NCBI GenBank assembly: GCA_030077755.1
Contig: JAQJZZ010000010.1
Coordinates: 806,001-870,000 of the forward strand
Length of the DNA: 64,000 nucleotides
Direction of reading: 5' to 3'
Source of the DNA: Filosporella fistucella
Taxonomy: Eukaryota; Ascomycota; Leotiomycetes; Helotiales
The position numbers and the translations under genes were made by a program. Of the stretch, positions 47,865 to 59,223 are shown piece by piece (position 1 is the stretch's first letter; each line of letters opens with the position of its first letter). Below the pieces are notes generated by a model. It ran no database searches. It was not told the origin of the DNA and saw nothing but the letters and a program-made list of their open reading frames with translations.

Positions 47865-49712
47865 TCATGCCTCTGCAAACGCAATATGTGTTTCCTGTCC
47901 TTCCCCAGCGGCCAACTCAAGTTCTGTATCGTACCCAATGAAGAAGACATATCCCACCTTAGCCTCGAACTTTTTGCCATCTGCTCTCAACTCCCCTGCA
48001 CCCCCAGTCACGATCATAATGCTGGATCCTTGGATCGCCTTGATTGTCTCCCTCTCTCCTGATCTTAGAATTGTGACTAGCATATCAAACTCGCTCATTG
48101 GCGGTGCCACAACTAGTGTCTTGCCCTTCACTCCTTTGTCTGTAGGTTTAGGTTTGAGTAAGGCTTCATCTGCGTTTTTCGGGGAGAAGCTGAGGGCGGC
48201 GTTGAATAAATCTACGCTGTCTCTATCTGCACGGGGGCAGAAGCTGGTGTTTAAAACATTTTCAGAGCGAGCCATGCACTCAACAATGTCTCCAGAGAGG
48301 TAGGCATGAATTCAACTGCTCGTTATTAGCATAATAATTGAATTAGGAGGAAAAAAGAGATCCCGTACTCTGCAGGCACATAAATCGCATCTCCTTTCTG
48401 TAGCACCAAATAATTCATGGTCAGCAACGCTACTAAGTTCCCAGGATCGGATTTATCATATTACTCAGCGATTCTCGATAATGGGTCCGGAATATAAGCA
48501 TATTTCCCGAAGTCTTTCTTGGGTAGTCTTTTCGATGCTTCAAACACCTCCACGGTCTCTTCGTCGGAAGCAGACAAGATGCTTCCCACAATCTGCTTTA
48601 AGTCTCATGATTGAAGTGTGTTTGCTCGCTCAAAAACTTTGATTTGAGAATCGTAATATGAGTAATGAGGGATTGGATTTCAGTCAATGGCTTGCAGCCA
48701 ACAAATACCTCGAATCTGCCTAATGTTACAGCAATCTCCGGCTTGTGGTTTGTGTCGCCGAACTTCTCGGGATCTTTAGCATAGAGTTTGGCAGCCAGAC
48801 CTTTGTCGGGGTGTATTTGAAGGGGAAGAGCTTTGGCTATCGATAGAATCTAGACTCGTTATGCAAGGGTGGTTTTAGAGGCTGGTGGAAAATCGAACCT
48901 TCGGAAGGAATGGAAAATCTGCTCCGAATTCATCGAGGATTGGTTTGTCTATGAGCTTCTCCTTGTTGGCATTGATGTGTTTCTGCAAGTCTTCCCCAGT
49001 CTCCAGAACTGAAGATGGAGTCGTGGGGTATGTGCCCATCCATTGCTGATCCACGTGTCAATTCTAACAAATCTTGGTAAGATATATTTTGAAAAAACGT
49101 ATATCATTATTACAAGTAATATAAAAGCAAATGTTACTTGATTTATAAAATAAAAAGGTACTAATTGTGGCATTTTTTTAATTATGATGGTATAAATGTT
49201 GTAATCTTTTTATCAAATTAATTATACATTATTATTTAATTAAGAATATTTATTTTTATAGTATATAGTTATATATTCTTCATATACAAATGTAACTTTT
49301 GGTATTTTTTTTAAACTCAAAAATCTCATAGTGAGTTTATATTAATGATTATAATAATATAAAGTTAACTTTAGTTATTATATATTAAAGAAGAAACTGA
49401 ATAATGTCAAAGTTAAGGACCTGTACAGTGCTTTTGAACCGAAAAATACCAGTTCACCGGATTCGCCACTATTAATGAACACAAATGATTCATACTTCCA
49501 GAACTGACTGGAGCAAGGCGAGGTGAACTCCGGTTTCAGGTGCAAACAAGACAAATACCTTGTCCACATACTTCGGCATATTCTTTGGACTCATCCAGCT
49601 TGAAGTGTCCTCCGGGAGTTGCGGCAGCATATCGAGCAGCAAGTGACTCCTGTCCATTTTTACCCCAAAAATAGTTGTTATAGCCACATTCAAGCTGAGT
49701 AACAGCAGGCAT
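47865..49712 (-). pseudogene. manA: Mannose-6-phosphate isomerase pseudogene
   Basis: The pieces of a type I phosphomannose isomerase appear in order. The N-terminus at 49712-49572 reads QLECGYNNYFWGKNGQESLA. After a 526-bp AT-rich intron-like gap, [20 protein letters not shown] starts at 49045; then ALPLQIHPDKGLAAKLYAKD and FEVFVGCKPL; then MNYLVLQKGDAIYVPAE; then YLSGDIVECMARSENVLN to the stop at 47865. The intact enzyme interconverts fructose- and mannose-6-phosphate for protein and wall mannosylation. Disabling changes: a one-base loss at about 48600-48606 that turns ETLKQ into a TAA, an in-frame TAA at 48461-48463, and TGA in place of the usual glycine codon at 48312-48314. The terminal 136-codon piece is still open. 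A working copy presumably exists elsewhere. Confidence 0.88.
49070..49420. repeat. AT-rich island within the isomerase pseudogene
   Basis: Roughly 350 bp composed almost entirely of A and T, with runs such as TATTTTTTTTAAA, unlike the flanking DNA. It lies in what should be a short intron. It could be a repeat mutated by RIP or an inserted organellar-type fragment; I recognise no coding content. Confidence 0.55.
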
Positions 49713-50540
49713 GTTTTGAGGATGAGTATTTGAAGTGGGATGAAGAAATTGAAACTGGAATATGTATACCTACCGGCAAAAGTGCATATGCATCATCTGT
49801 ATGACGTTGAACCTCAATGACGAGACTTCTCTTAGGTACGGGAGTTCATCGAGTCTAGGAAGAAGATATGCGGGACCCACATATGCTCAAACATCGAGAT
49901 ATGGGCCTCGACTTTTCTATCTCTAGTCTCCAAAGGTAATAGCAAATTGTGCTTAAAGAATGAGAACTTTGAGAAAATTCGAGTCCATGAACAGCATCTG
50001 AATAAAGGTACCGAAGCAATACAAGATGAGCTTTATAAATTTAAGATTTGAGATTTCAAGTATCCAAATTTCATAATTGGTGATGTTCCCCCTTATCTTG
50101 ACCCAGTCTATTTAACCGACGCTGATTGGCGAGCTTTGATTACATACCCAACTGTTCTAAGCCTGGGATGGAAAAGGTTATCGAAGCGGAAACGCCTTCA
50201 AGGAACATTTTGAGCTTCTCATTTCGTTCGTGGCACTTTTGAAGTCTCCACCGAAAGCTGCAATTTTCTTTGTCGCTCAAGGTCAGAAATACTCTCTGTT
50301 CTTCTGCAACCAGCTTGGCCTCCTAAGAATCATCTGCGACCGTACCAGCATTCACGAGAACTTCTGAGAACAGAATCTGTCCTGTCCAGGCCCGCGAATA
50401 CGAGTGTCCTGAGAGTCAGCTTCTCAACCGCTTCTCTTCACGATCACGACATCCACGAACGCCAATCTTTCTGGTGAAACCTTGTCCTGATAACTTCGAA
50501 CTACAAATACCTGGCTGAAGGATCTCCTATCATCATCACA
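49713..50540. other. Intergenic region, divergent promoters
   Basis: This lies between the isomerase pseudogene start and the glycosyltransferase start. No gene was seen. The right third is pyrimidine-rich, as expected for a leader. Confidence 0.5.
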
Positions 50541-51576
50541 ATGCACTTAGCATTACCGTCGAGGAAATCCTCGAATCCACCTCCATATGCGACTCGATCT
50601 GCGCGCTTCCCAACATTGCGGAGAAGTAGAGTGAAAGGTATCGCACTTGTTGCATGCGCTGTTGGGGCATTTATCTTCATACTGTCGCACATATTTGGGG
50701 GGAAAGATGGGGTTCCATCAGGGACGCCGCCGGTGGTGATAGTGACCGTACTAGATACAGCTGGCTATAGTCAAGAATATCTAAACAACATAAAGGAGAA
50801 CAGGATAGAGTATGCGAGGAAGCATGGTAAGAAATCTCGCAAACTAGCAATAATATCATGCGGAGAACTAATTCTCGGCGTAGGATACACAACCTTCTTT
50901 ACGACCGCTAGCAACTACAACCTCGAAGGGTCTCCTAACTCATGGGCGCGGGTACCAGCAGTAAGACATGCGTTAACCAAATTTCCACACAGCACATACA
51001 TCTGGTACTTAGACCAGAATTCATTGATCATGAATCCTGAAATGACAATAGAGGGAGATATCATGAATCCTAAGAGGCTGGAGAGTTTAATGATCAAAGA
51101 TCAACCAATCGTGCCGCCAGATAGTGTTATTAAAACCTTTCCTCATCTGAAAGGAGTCAATATCGATTTTGTTCTCACCCAGGACAAGGAAGGACTGGCG
51201 CAAGGGAGCTTTGTTATCCGAAAAGGGGACTGGGCACGTTTTTTTTTGGACACCTGGTTCGATCCTCTATATCGGTCTTACAACTTTCAAAAGGCTGAGA
51301 CACATGCTTTAGTGAGATTTTATATTAGGATTTTCGAGCGGTTGCTAATTTGTCTAGGAACACATTGTACAATGGCATCCAACGATTCTCTCGAAGTTAG
51401 CGCTCATCCCCCAACGCAAGTTGAATTCATACAAGAAGGGAGAGGATTCATCAGGGGCCTACAAAGATGGGGACTTTGTTATTCGATTTCAAGGGTGTGA
51501 TCAGCCAGGGCGAGATTGTGCTGGGGAGGCAGAACCATTTTCGAAACAATGGAAGACCGCTTTCCGTGAGCGATGA
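50541..51576 (+). CDS. GT34 alpha-1,6-mannosyltransferase, MNN10/MNN11-like
   Basis: Exons 50541-50826, 50884-51311 and 51358-51576 give 310 aa. This is a type II Golgi protein with a short basic cytosolic end and one membrane anchor (VKGIALVACAVGAFIFILSH, about 32-51). The GT34 domain includes TVLDTAGYSQEYLNNIKENR, GYTTFFTTASNYNL, VPAVRHALTKFPHSTYIWYL, DQNSLIMNP, PPDSVIKTFPHLKG, FVLTQDKEGLAQGSFVIR and FFLDTWFDPLYRSYNF, then EHIVQWHPTILSKLALIPQR. The family adds mannose to N-glycan outer chains. Intron 1 (57 nt) has no in-frame stop and its length is a multiple of three. Splicing was chosen because HGYTTFF matches the family while the retained reading inserts 19 odd residues. Confidence 0.88.
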
Positions 51577-52367
51577 AATCATCTCAGTACTTCACCAGAA
51601 TCTACAAAACCTGGGGCCGCAGAGACCCCGATGATCTACGAACAACCAACAACATCGGCAGCGCGGATGGCGTTTCCGGCGTTATGAGATAGGATGAAGA
51701 TATGTCTGCATATGTGTATAGTGTCGCATTGAGCATTGCATTGGGTAGGGCCAGGTACCCTTAGATATGGCGTTTGAAGCGAATGGTCGGAGAAGATTTG
51801 CTCTCCTGTATATTACTTTCTACATACCCTCACACAGTCTCCGAACTGTCTTTCGAGTTAGAGGGGATGTATCAACGGAGTAGTCGACATTTGAAGCTTG
51901 GTATGTAGTTCACGACGGTGCTAGCGGGATGCCGGAGGTCAGAGCGGAATGTCAGAATAGTAATGAATACCATAATCTCATGGTGCTTATAATTATGGTT
52001 GCTTGAAAATATTGGCTTGCCGCCTCCCACAAGGCTGAATATTCGTAAGCCTTGTCAAGACTGACAAAGTTACGTGAAAGACCCTGAATCTAAGAGCCGG
52101 CCGGCTGAATCCAAAGCCACTCAGCAAGAACCGCCTTTCCGCCGTAGGATAATAAGTCTGTTTTGTCGTCGGAGCAATCGCCGCATTGAAACACCGCAAG
52201 GTTTGTCCAACCAAAATAATTCTCCCACATGTGATCATCGCCTCGGCTCTTGTTAATCGAATGCGGATGCGAAAGTAACCATACAACAGATCCCACTCCT
52301 TGAACTTCAAATTGGAGACAATTCCCACAGCAGCATCAAGTCTGCAATATTTCACAATCTGCCCATC
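51577..52367. other. Intergenic region, nothing recognised
   Basis: 3' flank of the mannosyltransferase and promoter of the lyase gene. A minus-strand 120-codon frame at 51993-52355 lacks any recognised content. Confidence 0.5.
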
Positions 52368-54181
52368 ATGCCTGGCAGCTCGAGAATGCCCGTCAGCTTG
52401 CGTAATACCTTTACTGTAAAGAAAGGCAGCTCACGGAGCCAATTGCTATCTCTAAACATTGATTTGTGAGCTTCCCCTCCCTGACCCCAGCTTACTCTCG
52501 TGATGGTAACTAACTATGAGATGAAGATTTCGAAACATAATCTTCTTTTTATTCGTCTTGAGATGGACGAGGAAGTCATTGCTTAAATTGAAGGGACGCG
52601 GATTGTTCGGAACGTTTGCAGATGCGTATATCTCGATACGTAGGACTCTCTACGGCCTCTTCCTTCGCGCGCCGGGTGTGCGATCCCAAGTACAGAAGCA
52701 GGTCTCTGAAGCTATTACAAAACTACAATCGAAACTTGTGCCATCCGGACCGGGCATTGTGAGGTATCTTAATCTGCCAAAGGAGGGATGGTCGGACGAG
52801 ACAGTTTTGAAAGAGCTTGATACTTTAGCGACTATGGACCACACGAGATGGGAGGATGGATTTGTCTCCGGTGCTGTTTATCACGGAGGAGATGCATTGA
52901 TCAAGTTGCAAACGGAAGCGTTTGGCAAATTCACAGTGGCAAATCCGATCCATCCTGATGTGTTCCCGGGAGTACGTAAGATGGAGGCAGAGGTTGTGTC
53001 TATGGTATTGGGAATGTTCAACGCACCAGTTGGAGCTGCTGGTGTTACAACAAGTGGAGGAACAGAGAGTATTTTGATGGCTTGCTTGAGTGCGAGACAA
53101 AAGGCTTATGCTGAGCGGGGTGTCACAGAACCAGAGATGTATGTTTGTGTCAAATTCGGTTTTTTCAAACCGCTAACTCATTTACAGGATCCTACCAGAA
53201 ACCGGCCATACGGCATTCCGCAAGGCAGGTTCATATTTTGGCATCAAAGTGCACCTCGTAGCTTGTCCAGCACCAAGCTATCAAGTTCATATTCCCAGCG
53301 TCTCCCGTCTCATCAACAGCAATACCATCCTTCTCGTTGGTTCAGCACCAAACTTCCCCCATGGAATCATCGACGACATTTCTTCCCTCTCCAAATTGGC
53401 TCTCAAACGCAAGATTCCTCTCCATGTGGACTGCTGTCTTGGTTCATTCCTTGTCCCATTTCTCGAGAAGGCCGGCTTCGAGACAGAGCTGTTTGATTTC
53501 AGACTCAAGGGTGTAACAAGTATCAGTTGCGATACTCACAAGTACGGCTTCGCTCCTAAAGGTAATTCGACCTGTCTCTACCGCACAGCAGCTCTTCGTG
53601 CCTATCAATACTTCATCTCGCCCGATTGGTCAGGAGGCGTCTACGCCTCTCCATCCATTGCTGGCTCAAGACCAGGCGCTTTGATCGCAGGCTGCTGGGC
53701 AAGTTTGATGAACACCGGAGAAACAGGTTACATCAATGCGTGTGGTGAAATTGTTGGTGCAACGAAGAAGATCATTGAAGCTATAGAGTCAAATCCCGGT
53801 CTCAGCAGCGATCTGGAGGTTCTTGGGCACCCATTGGTTTCTGTCGTAGCGTTCAACTCAAAGAGTCTTGATATTTATGATATTGCTGACGCGATGTCTG
53901 CTAAGGGATGGCATTTGAACTCGCTTCAGAGCCCGCCGGCTATTCACGTAGCTGTCACCTTGCCTATTAGTAAGGTTTGGGAGAAATTAGTTGCGGATCT
54001 CGAGGCGGTAGTTGAGGGTGAGAAGGAGAAGGAGAGAGTGAGAGTTGTGGAGGGCAAAGGTGCCAAAGGGAAGAGTGTTGGCGACAGTGCGGCTCTTTAT
54101 GGTGTTGCCGGAAGCTTGCCAAACAAGAGTGTTGTGGTTGAGTTGGCTAGTGGATTCCTTGATACACTGTACAAAGCTTAG
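52368..54181 (+). CDS. DPL1: Sphingosine-1-phosphate lyase
   Basis: Exons 52368-52465, 52527-53138 and 53188-54181 give 567 aa, the usual length. The N-terminus (MPGSSRMPVSLRNTF) leads across intron 1 to a membrane segment FRNIIFFLFVLRW (about 33-45), anchoring it in the ER. The PLP domain shows WEDGFVSGAVYHGGD, NPIHPDVFPGVRKMEAEVV, TTSGGTESILMACL, HVDCCLGSFLVPF and the lysine motif SCDTHKYGFAPKG (Lys about 355) that binds pyridoxal phosphate. It cleaves phosphorylated sphingoid bases into a fatty aldehyde and phosphoethanolamine, the exit step of sphingolipid breakdown. A Lys/Glu-rich insert (EGEKEKERVRVVEGKG) lies near the C-terminus. Very secure; the first exon was deduced from frame and family fit. 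Confidence 0.95.
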
Positions 54182-54355
54182 AGCTGGGGTTAGTGTGATT
54201 GTATGATCTGTATCGTCATGGCGTTTAGACTGGGTTTCTTAGCATTCAGCTTATGGAGTTGGGGACATCTAATATGAGATACTCATTTTGCTACGACTGA
54301 TTACAAAACATCCACTCTTTTAATGAAGGTCTCCATCTATAATACTTCGGAAATA

Positions 54356-55651
54356 TCAAGAGGTATCAAGCTTACTCAACCAGTTGATGATCATCATAGT
54401 CTCTACCAGTGCAACCTTCTCACCAAAACTGCCACCATCATTTCCAGTCACCTGAAGGGTTAAATTATACAAGCCTAAAACTTCAAAATGTTTTTCCTCG
54501 GCAATGGGTACTACTTCTTCCATATACTTCCAGACAGCCAGACTCGCTTCCTTGGACGACTTGGCCAGACCAACAGCAGGCGGCCCAAGGAAGAGCATTG
54601 GGATGTTTCGTTCAGCTGCTGTTGCCAAAGTGGTCCACTCATCCATCGATTTTGTCGTCATTGCAACATCATGAGAGGAACCATGACCGAAGGAGAATAT
54701 CATAGGGCTTGGCTGCCAAGGATTGGGTTTAGAGTACGTAAGGTCCTTGAATGAGTTCTGCGATGCTGCTGCGGCTGGAACGGTATTGACGGGAATGTAA
54801 GCATGTGGCGTTCCTGTAAGATGGTAAGTCACGGTAGGATATTCTTAGTTCTTCCACTTACGTTCACTACAGAAGTACGAGCTACCTTTCCTCGCCTCGT
54901 TCGTAGTAACTTGTTCACTTGTTCTAATTGCATATTCTCGACAATCCGCATTCAGAAATTGATTCTCACATTTGCAAGTCCTTCTTTCTTGCTCAGATAG
55001 CATCCACTGCTGGAGGCCGCCGAGTACAAGGTCTTCACGGAGGAGGACATTGAGGCCGGCGTAGATAGATTGTGCGATGTCATCGCCTATAAATGTAATA
55101 GCATTGAAGCGTTCTAGTATCATACAGATTTCGGTTGTTGAGAACCATCTATATGTGCAGCCTGCAAACGTCAGCCAGTTGATGTGCGAATTACGTAGAA
55201 TTGGCAGCACCTTTTCCGACATACGACTCATCGAATCCGTGTCTTCCACCTCCACTAAGAGCCTCGAGAAGCGTAGCTCGGTTCTTGCAGAAAGGAGAGA
55301 CTTTTGAAATCGCTGGCCAAGGTGCTATATAAATATCAGATTGCAATATGCCGCAGTCTCGGCTTCCAGCGAAATGTTTCAGTGCACTGATTCCGTCAGT
55401 TGTGATCTGGACAAAATGCAATTGATAACTTACTCCTCTCCATTATCAGGGATCACTGGCGCACGAGGATTAGCTCGGGATGATTCCAGTAAATGGTATA
55501 GCCAAATGAATGGTAGGAAGACAAGGTAAGTGATCACGGCTGCCAGAATGAAGACCACCATCCCCCGCAGGAGATGGCCTCGAGTGGACATAAAACTCCT
55601 ATCAATTCTCATTGAAGCCCAGGACGTCGAAATTCTTGGCGCAATACCCAT
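54356..55651 (-). CDS. Membrane-anchored SGNH/PC-esterase-like protein
   Basis: Exons 55651-55434, 55386-55211, 55161-54862 and 54813-54356 give 383 aa. A type II anchor (GMVVFILAAVITYLVFLPF, about 33-51) is followed by a lumenal domain. In order it shows CGILQSDIYIAPWPA, SGGGRHGFDESYVGKG-CTYRW, STTEICMILERF, TFIGDDIAQSIYAGLNVLL, LGGLQQWMLSEQERRTCKC, a short FCSERTPHAY block, FSFGHGSSHD, MDEWTTLA and LGLYNLTLQ. The layout resembles fungal SGNH-type proteins related to Cas1/PC-esterases, with FIGDD where the GDS nucleophile motif would be expected. The conserved cysteines suggest a secretory-pathway fold. Enzyme activity is uncertain; possible roles in glycan acyl transfer or hydrolysis are inference. 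The start ATG at 55651 was chosen because upstream codons lack an ATG. Confidence 0.75.
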
Positions 55652-56973
55652 TTTGAGAGTCTGTGTTGCAGCAGGGCTTGAAAAGGCAGTCCTCAAATTT
55701 AGAGATGAGTGCTGTTAAAGACCGGTACCCGCATTGCTCCTTCCTGTTGGTTTGAAGCCCAACGCAAAAATCTCAGCAAATGTGACCGCTCACTGCGAGC
55801 AAATCTTGGTCTGACAATAGCACTTGCTTGGAGTAGAAAGTTTCTCTCTCAGCGTTTGGTAAGACAAGGCAATGGTCGTTTTTATGCGAGTACAAAAGAT
55901 GTCATGGAATCTCAAATGCTACTTGCTGTGCCACTTCGACACCTGAGTAAGTTGCGGCATTCTGCCTATTCTTGTTACTGATTTTGAACACTTCATTTCT
56001 CGTACAGGGCATTCCAAAATGTTGATTAACGAACAAATAATACCAGAGTTGCAAAATTACACATTGTCAGCTGATATAGCACATGTAAAGGCATGTCAAA
56101 TTTTCGGTGGCACGGCAATTTTCGAGGAACACATCGGATACATGCTGTGGAATTTCTCATTTCCAAAGCCGAGCCTCGTCGGATTTTCTTCAGCATCAGG
56201 ATCAGGTTACGAGTAGTTAGAAGCCGACAGTTCTCAGGCGAACTCCGGGATCCTCCGAAGACGATTTGGTATGAATATGAGACGGTTTTGTAGCTACAGA
56301 TACCCGAGGTATAATATCAGCTAAGTCAACTGCGAAAAAGTCGCGGATCAGCTGAGGGAGAGTCTGATGACTTTCTTGAAATCGGCGATTCAAAGCTTGG
56401 TTTGTGAATGCTTGAAGAGATAGAAAATATGAGGAAGAACTGCACTCCGTTGATCTTATGTTATAACAAGAATAATGTGAACGGCACTGAGAATCAAATA
56501 CCGCAATCTCGCCCAGAATGGTAGTTAAATCTCGCTGTCCCACGGTTTGACGCCCTGGTCAATAGACTGACTAGCAGTGCGGGGATACAGGGGACCGCTG
56601 GATGTGTTGCCCACCGAAGGCCTTTGGCCCGATATGTTAGACTGTGACTCTTTTGTCGTGTGAGCTCTGAACGTTAACGAGGCTTTTGCTAATTCATACT
56701 CCCAAATTTTCTCTCTACCCTCACAGTTCAGACGCTGCACTTGAATTTTCGTTTTTGTCTCAATTGAACACATTCCTTCTGCTGGTTATCAATTGGTTCC
56801 CTTGCCTCGGCTCTTGATTGATCCAATTCTGCGTCATCGCTTCAGTCCCAGCTCTATCAACGCGGGGAGATTTAGAAGCATTGCAACCTCAGCTCATGGC
56901 AGAGTCGAAATATCAACGTCGAAGGATATACAGATATTGTTCATAGGCCTGAGGGCCAGCAACAAGAGCAAAG
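55652..56973. other. Intergenic region, divergent promoters
   Basis: Between the SGNH-like gene and the PDK gene. No recognisable protein was found; the 113-codon plus-strand frame from 56793 overlaps the PDK leader in another frame. Confidence 0.5.
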
Positions 56974-58480
56974 ATGTCGTGGAAGAAGAGCGAGAGGTTG
57001 ATGGATACCATCAAACACTATTCTGGGTTCCCAGCAACTGGCGTGAGCTTGAGGCAGATGGTTCAATTCGGCGAGAGGCCATCAACAGGTATGTAAACAG
57101 TATCTTGGAGATATCTGAGCTGAAGAAAGCATGAACTGATTGCTCTGCGTCTCTTAGGTACCCTATTCCGCGCCTCTCAATTCCTATCAGAAGAACTTCC
57201 CATTCGACTCGCACATCGAGTACAAGAGCTTGGAGATCTACCAGATGGACTAAATGAAATGCCCTCGATTAAGAGAGTCCAGGACTGGTATGCGCAATCG
57301 TTTGAGGTAGGATCTTCTTCCACATAACCACAAGCTATCTCCGCGGGTGCTGACATGTGATTCAGGAAATAACTACCCTACCACGACCACAACTATCAAA
57401 AGAGATCAGGGATAAGCTTATGAGACCGTCCAAACAGAATGGAAGACCCTCGAAGATACTTGCTGAGGCTACACAAAACCCAAGTGTTGAGAAAGGGCAA
57501 TACAGCTCGTCCCCATGGCAGCAAAATGGAAATGGGAATGGAAACAGTGATTCAAAGAAACACGCTGCAACACGCCGTTACTTTGCAACTGTGGAGGACA
57601 GCACTGAGTGGCCACCAGAGCTTCATGACTATAACCAAAGATTCGCTGAGACGCTGAACACTATCAAGCGCCGGCATGACGGTGTAGTAACAACTGTTGC
57701 TCAAGGCATTTTGGAGTATAAGAGAAAGAGACAACGCATGCAGATTGATAACAACATCCAGTCATTCCTTGATCGATTTTACATGTCCAGAATTGGAATT
57801 CGAATGCTCATCGGACAGCACATTGCTTTGACGGACCAGAGTCATAACAAAGATCCAACATATGTAGGCATAATCTGTACGAAGACAAACGTTCGGGATC
57901 TTGCTCAGGAGGCCATTGAGAACGCCAGATTTGTGTGCGAGGATCATTATGGCTTGTTCGACGCGCCAAAGGTCCAACTCGTCTGCCCGCCAAACCTCAA
58001 TTTCATGTACGTCCCTGGGCATCTCTCGCACATGCTCTTCGAGACCTTGAAGAACTCTCTGCGGGCCGTCGTTGAGACGCATGGTCAAGACAAAGATGAG
58101 TTTCCAGTCACGAAAGTCGTAGTCGCTGAAGGAAAGGAGGATATCACCATCAAGATCTCTGATGAAGGCGGCGGCATCCCGAGAAGTGCCATCCCTCTTG
58201 TTTGGACTTACATGTACACTACTGTCGACACCACGCCTAGTTTGGACCCTGATTTCGACAAGAGTGATTTCAAGGCTCCAATGGCAGGTTTTGGATACGG
58301 TTTACCTATTTCGAGACTCTACGCACGATATTTCGGCGGGGATCTTAAGCTGATTAGCATGGAAGGGTGAGTCGTCCCTGAAGACTTCGATTCTGAACAC
58401 GCTAACATAACAACAGCTACGGAACAGACGTGTATCTCCATCTCAACCGTCTGTCCAGCTCCTCGGAGCCTCTCCAATAA
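56974..58480 (+). CDS. Mitochondrial pyruvate dehydrogenase kinase (PDK/BCKDK family)
   Basis: Exons 56974-57088, 57158-57306, 57366-58366 and 58417-58480 give 442 aa. The start is MSWKKSERLMDTIKHYSGFP; the next recognisable block is ASQFLSEELPIRLAHRVQEL, then DLPDGLNEMPSIKRVQDWY. The H-box HDGVVTTVAQGILEYK precedes the GHKL ATPase part: RIGIRMLIGQHIAL, N-box ETLKNSLRAVVE, G1 DEGGGIPRSA and G2 GFGYGLPISRLYARYFGGDL. It phosphorylates the E1 subunit of a 2-oxo-acid dehydrogenase and shuts it off in the mitochondrial matrix. A Gln/Asn/Gly-rich insert (SPWQQNGNGNGNSDSKK, about 125-145) is a fungal extension. The end is a short exon finishing SSSEPLQ. Whether it targets pyruvate or branched-chain dehydrogenase is not decided. 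Confidence 0.93.
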
Positions 58481-59223
58481 CAATCAGCAGTCATGAGGGG
58501 TGGCTTTGGCATCTCATCGAGCGAGGCTACATCCCAAGGATTGACGTTCTTATCACGCAAACAGATGAATCTGAAACTGCGCCATTCGCGGACCAGGGAG
58601 ATTTCAGAGCGTAAACAGGTCGGCGATGCGGAGAGCATGATCAATGAAGGCGAGGGAGCAAGTGGTCATCATGGTTTCTTCCGTGGCCAGGGCGGCGAGG
58701 TGTAAAATTGACGAGGCATTTGTTGTTTAGTATACGATGAATTGTTAGGTGTAGTGGCATTTTTGTACATATTGAGGGATGGCGTTTGAGATGTGAGAGT
58801 TTCTACTGGAAGGGCATGCAGGTGGTGGAAGTTGTTGGTCTACTGCAGTCTGTAGATTCACGATTCTAGAATCCAAAAAGACTTATCATTACAACCCTTT
58901 GGGTACATCTCCTAATTTGTCATGACTTCTGTTCAATGTTGAAGTTTCTTCTGTAGCATCACAAGGCAATCCTTGCATAGTTGTGAGGGTGAGTCGCTGT
59001 GGTACGAATTTATATCGAGGGCATTCAACTAATAAGCTGACACAGGCATGCACTACACAGGCTCATCCTTTGAAAAGTTGATGGCTCATATGATACGCTT
59101 GCTTTCCACGAAATTAATTTACAATAAGTCGCTTCTAATGACAGTTCGCTTTGATATCATCATAAAGTGCTTCTATCCATTATTTGATCCTTCCTTTCTG
59201 TACTCAATCCATTGAATGTACCC
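58481..59223. other. Intergenic region, convergent 3' ends
   Basis: The 3' ends of PDK and of the minus-strand 591-aa gene face each other. A 70-codon plus frame at 58493-58705 follows PDK but looks like 3' UTR. Confidence 0.5.

Noticed and set aside
57366..58366. Histidine-kinase sensor reading of the GHKL domain
   Set aside because: The motifs (H-box, DEGGGI, GFGYGLP) and N-terminal block are of the mitochondrial PDK family, and no receiver or sensor domain is present.
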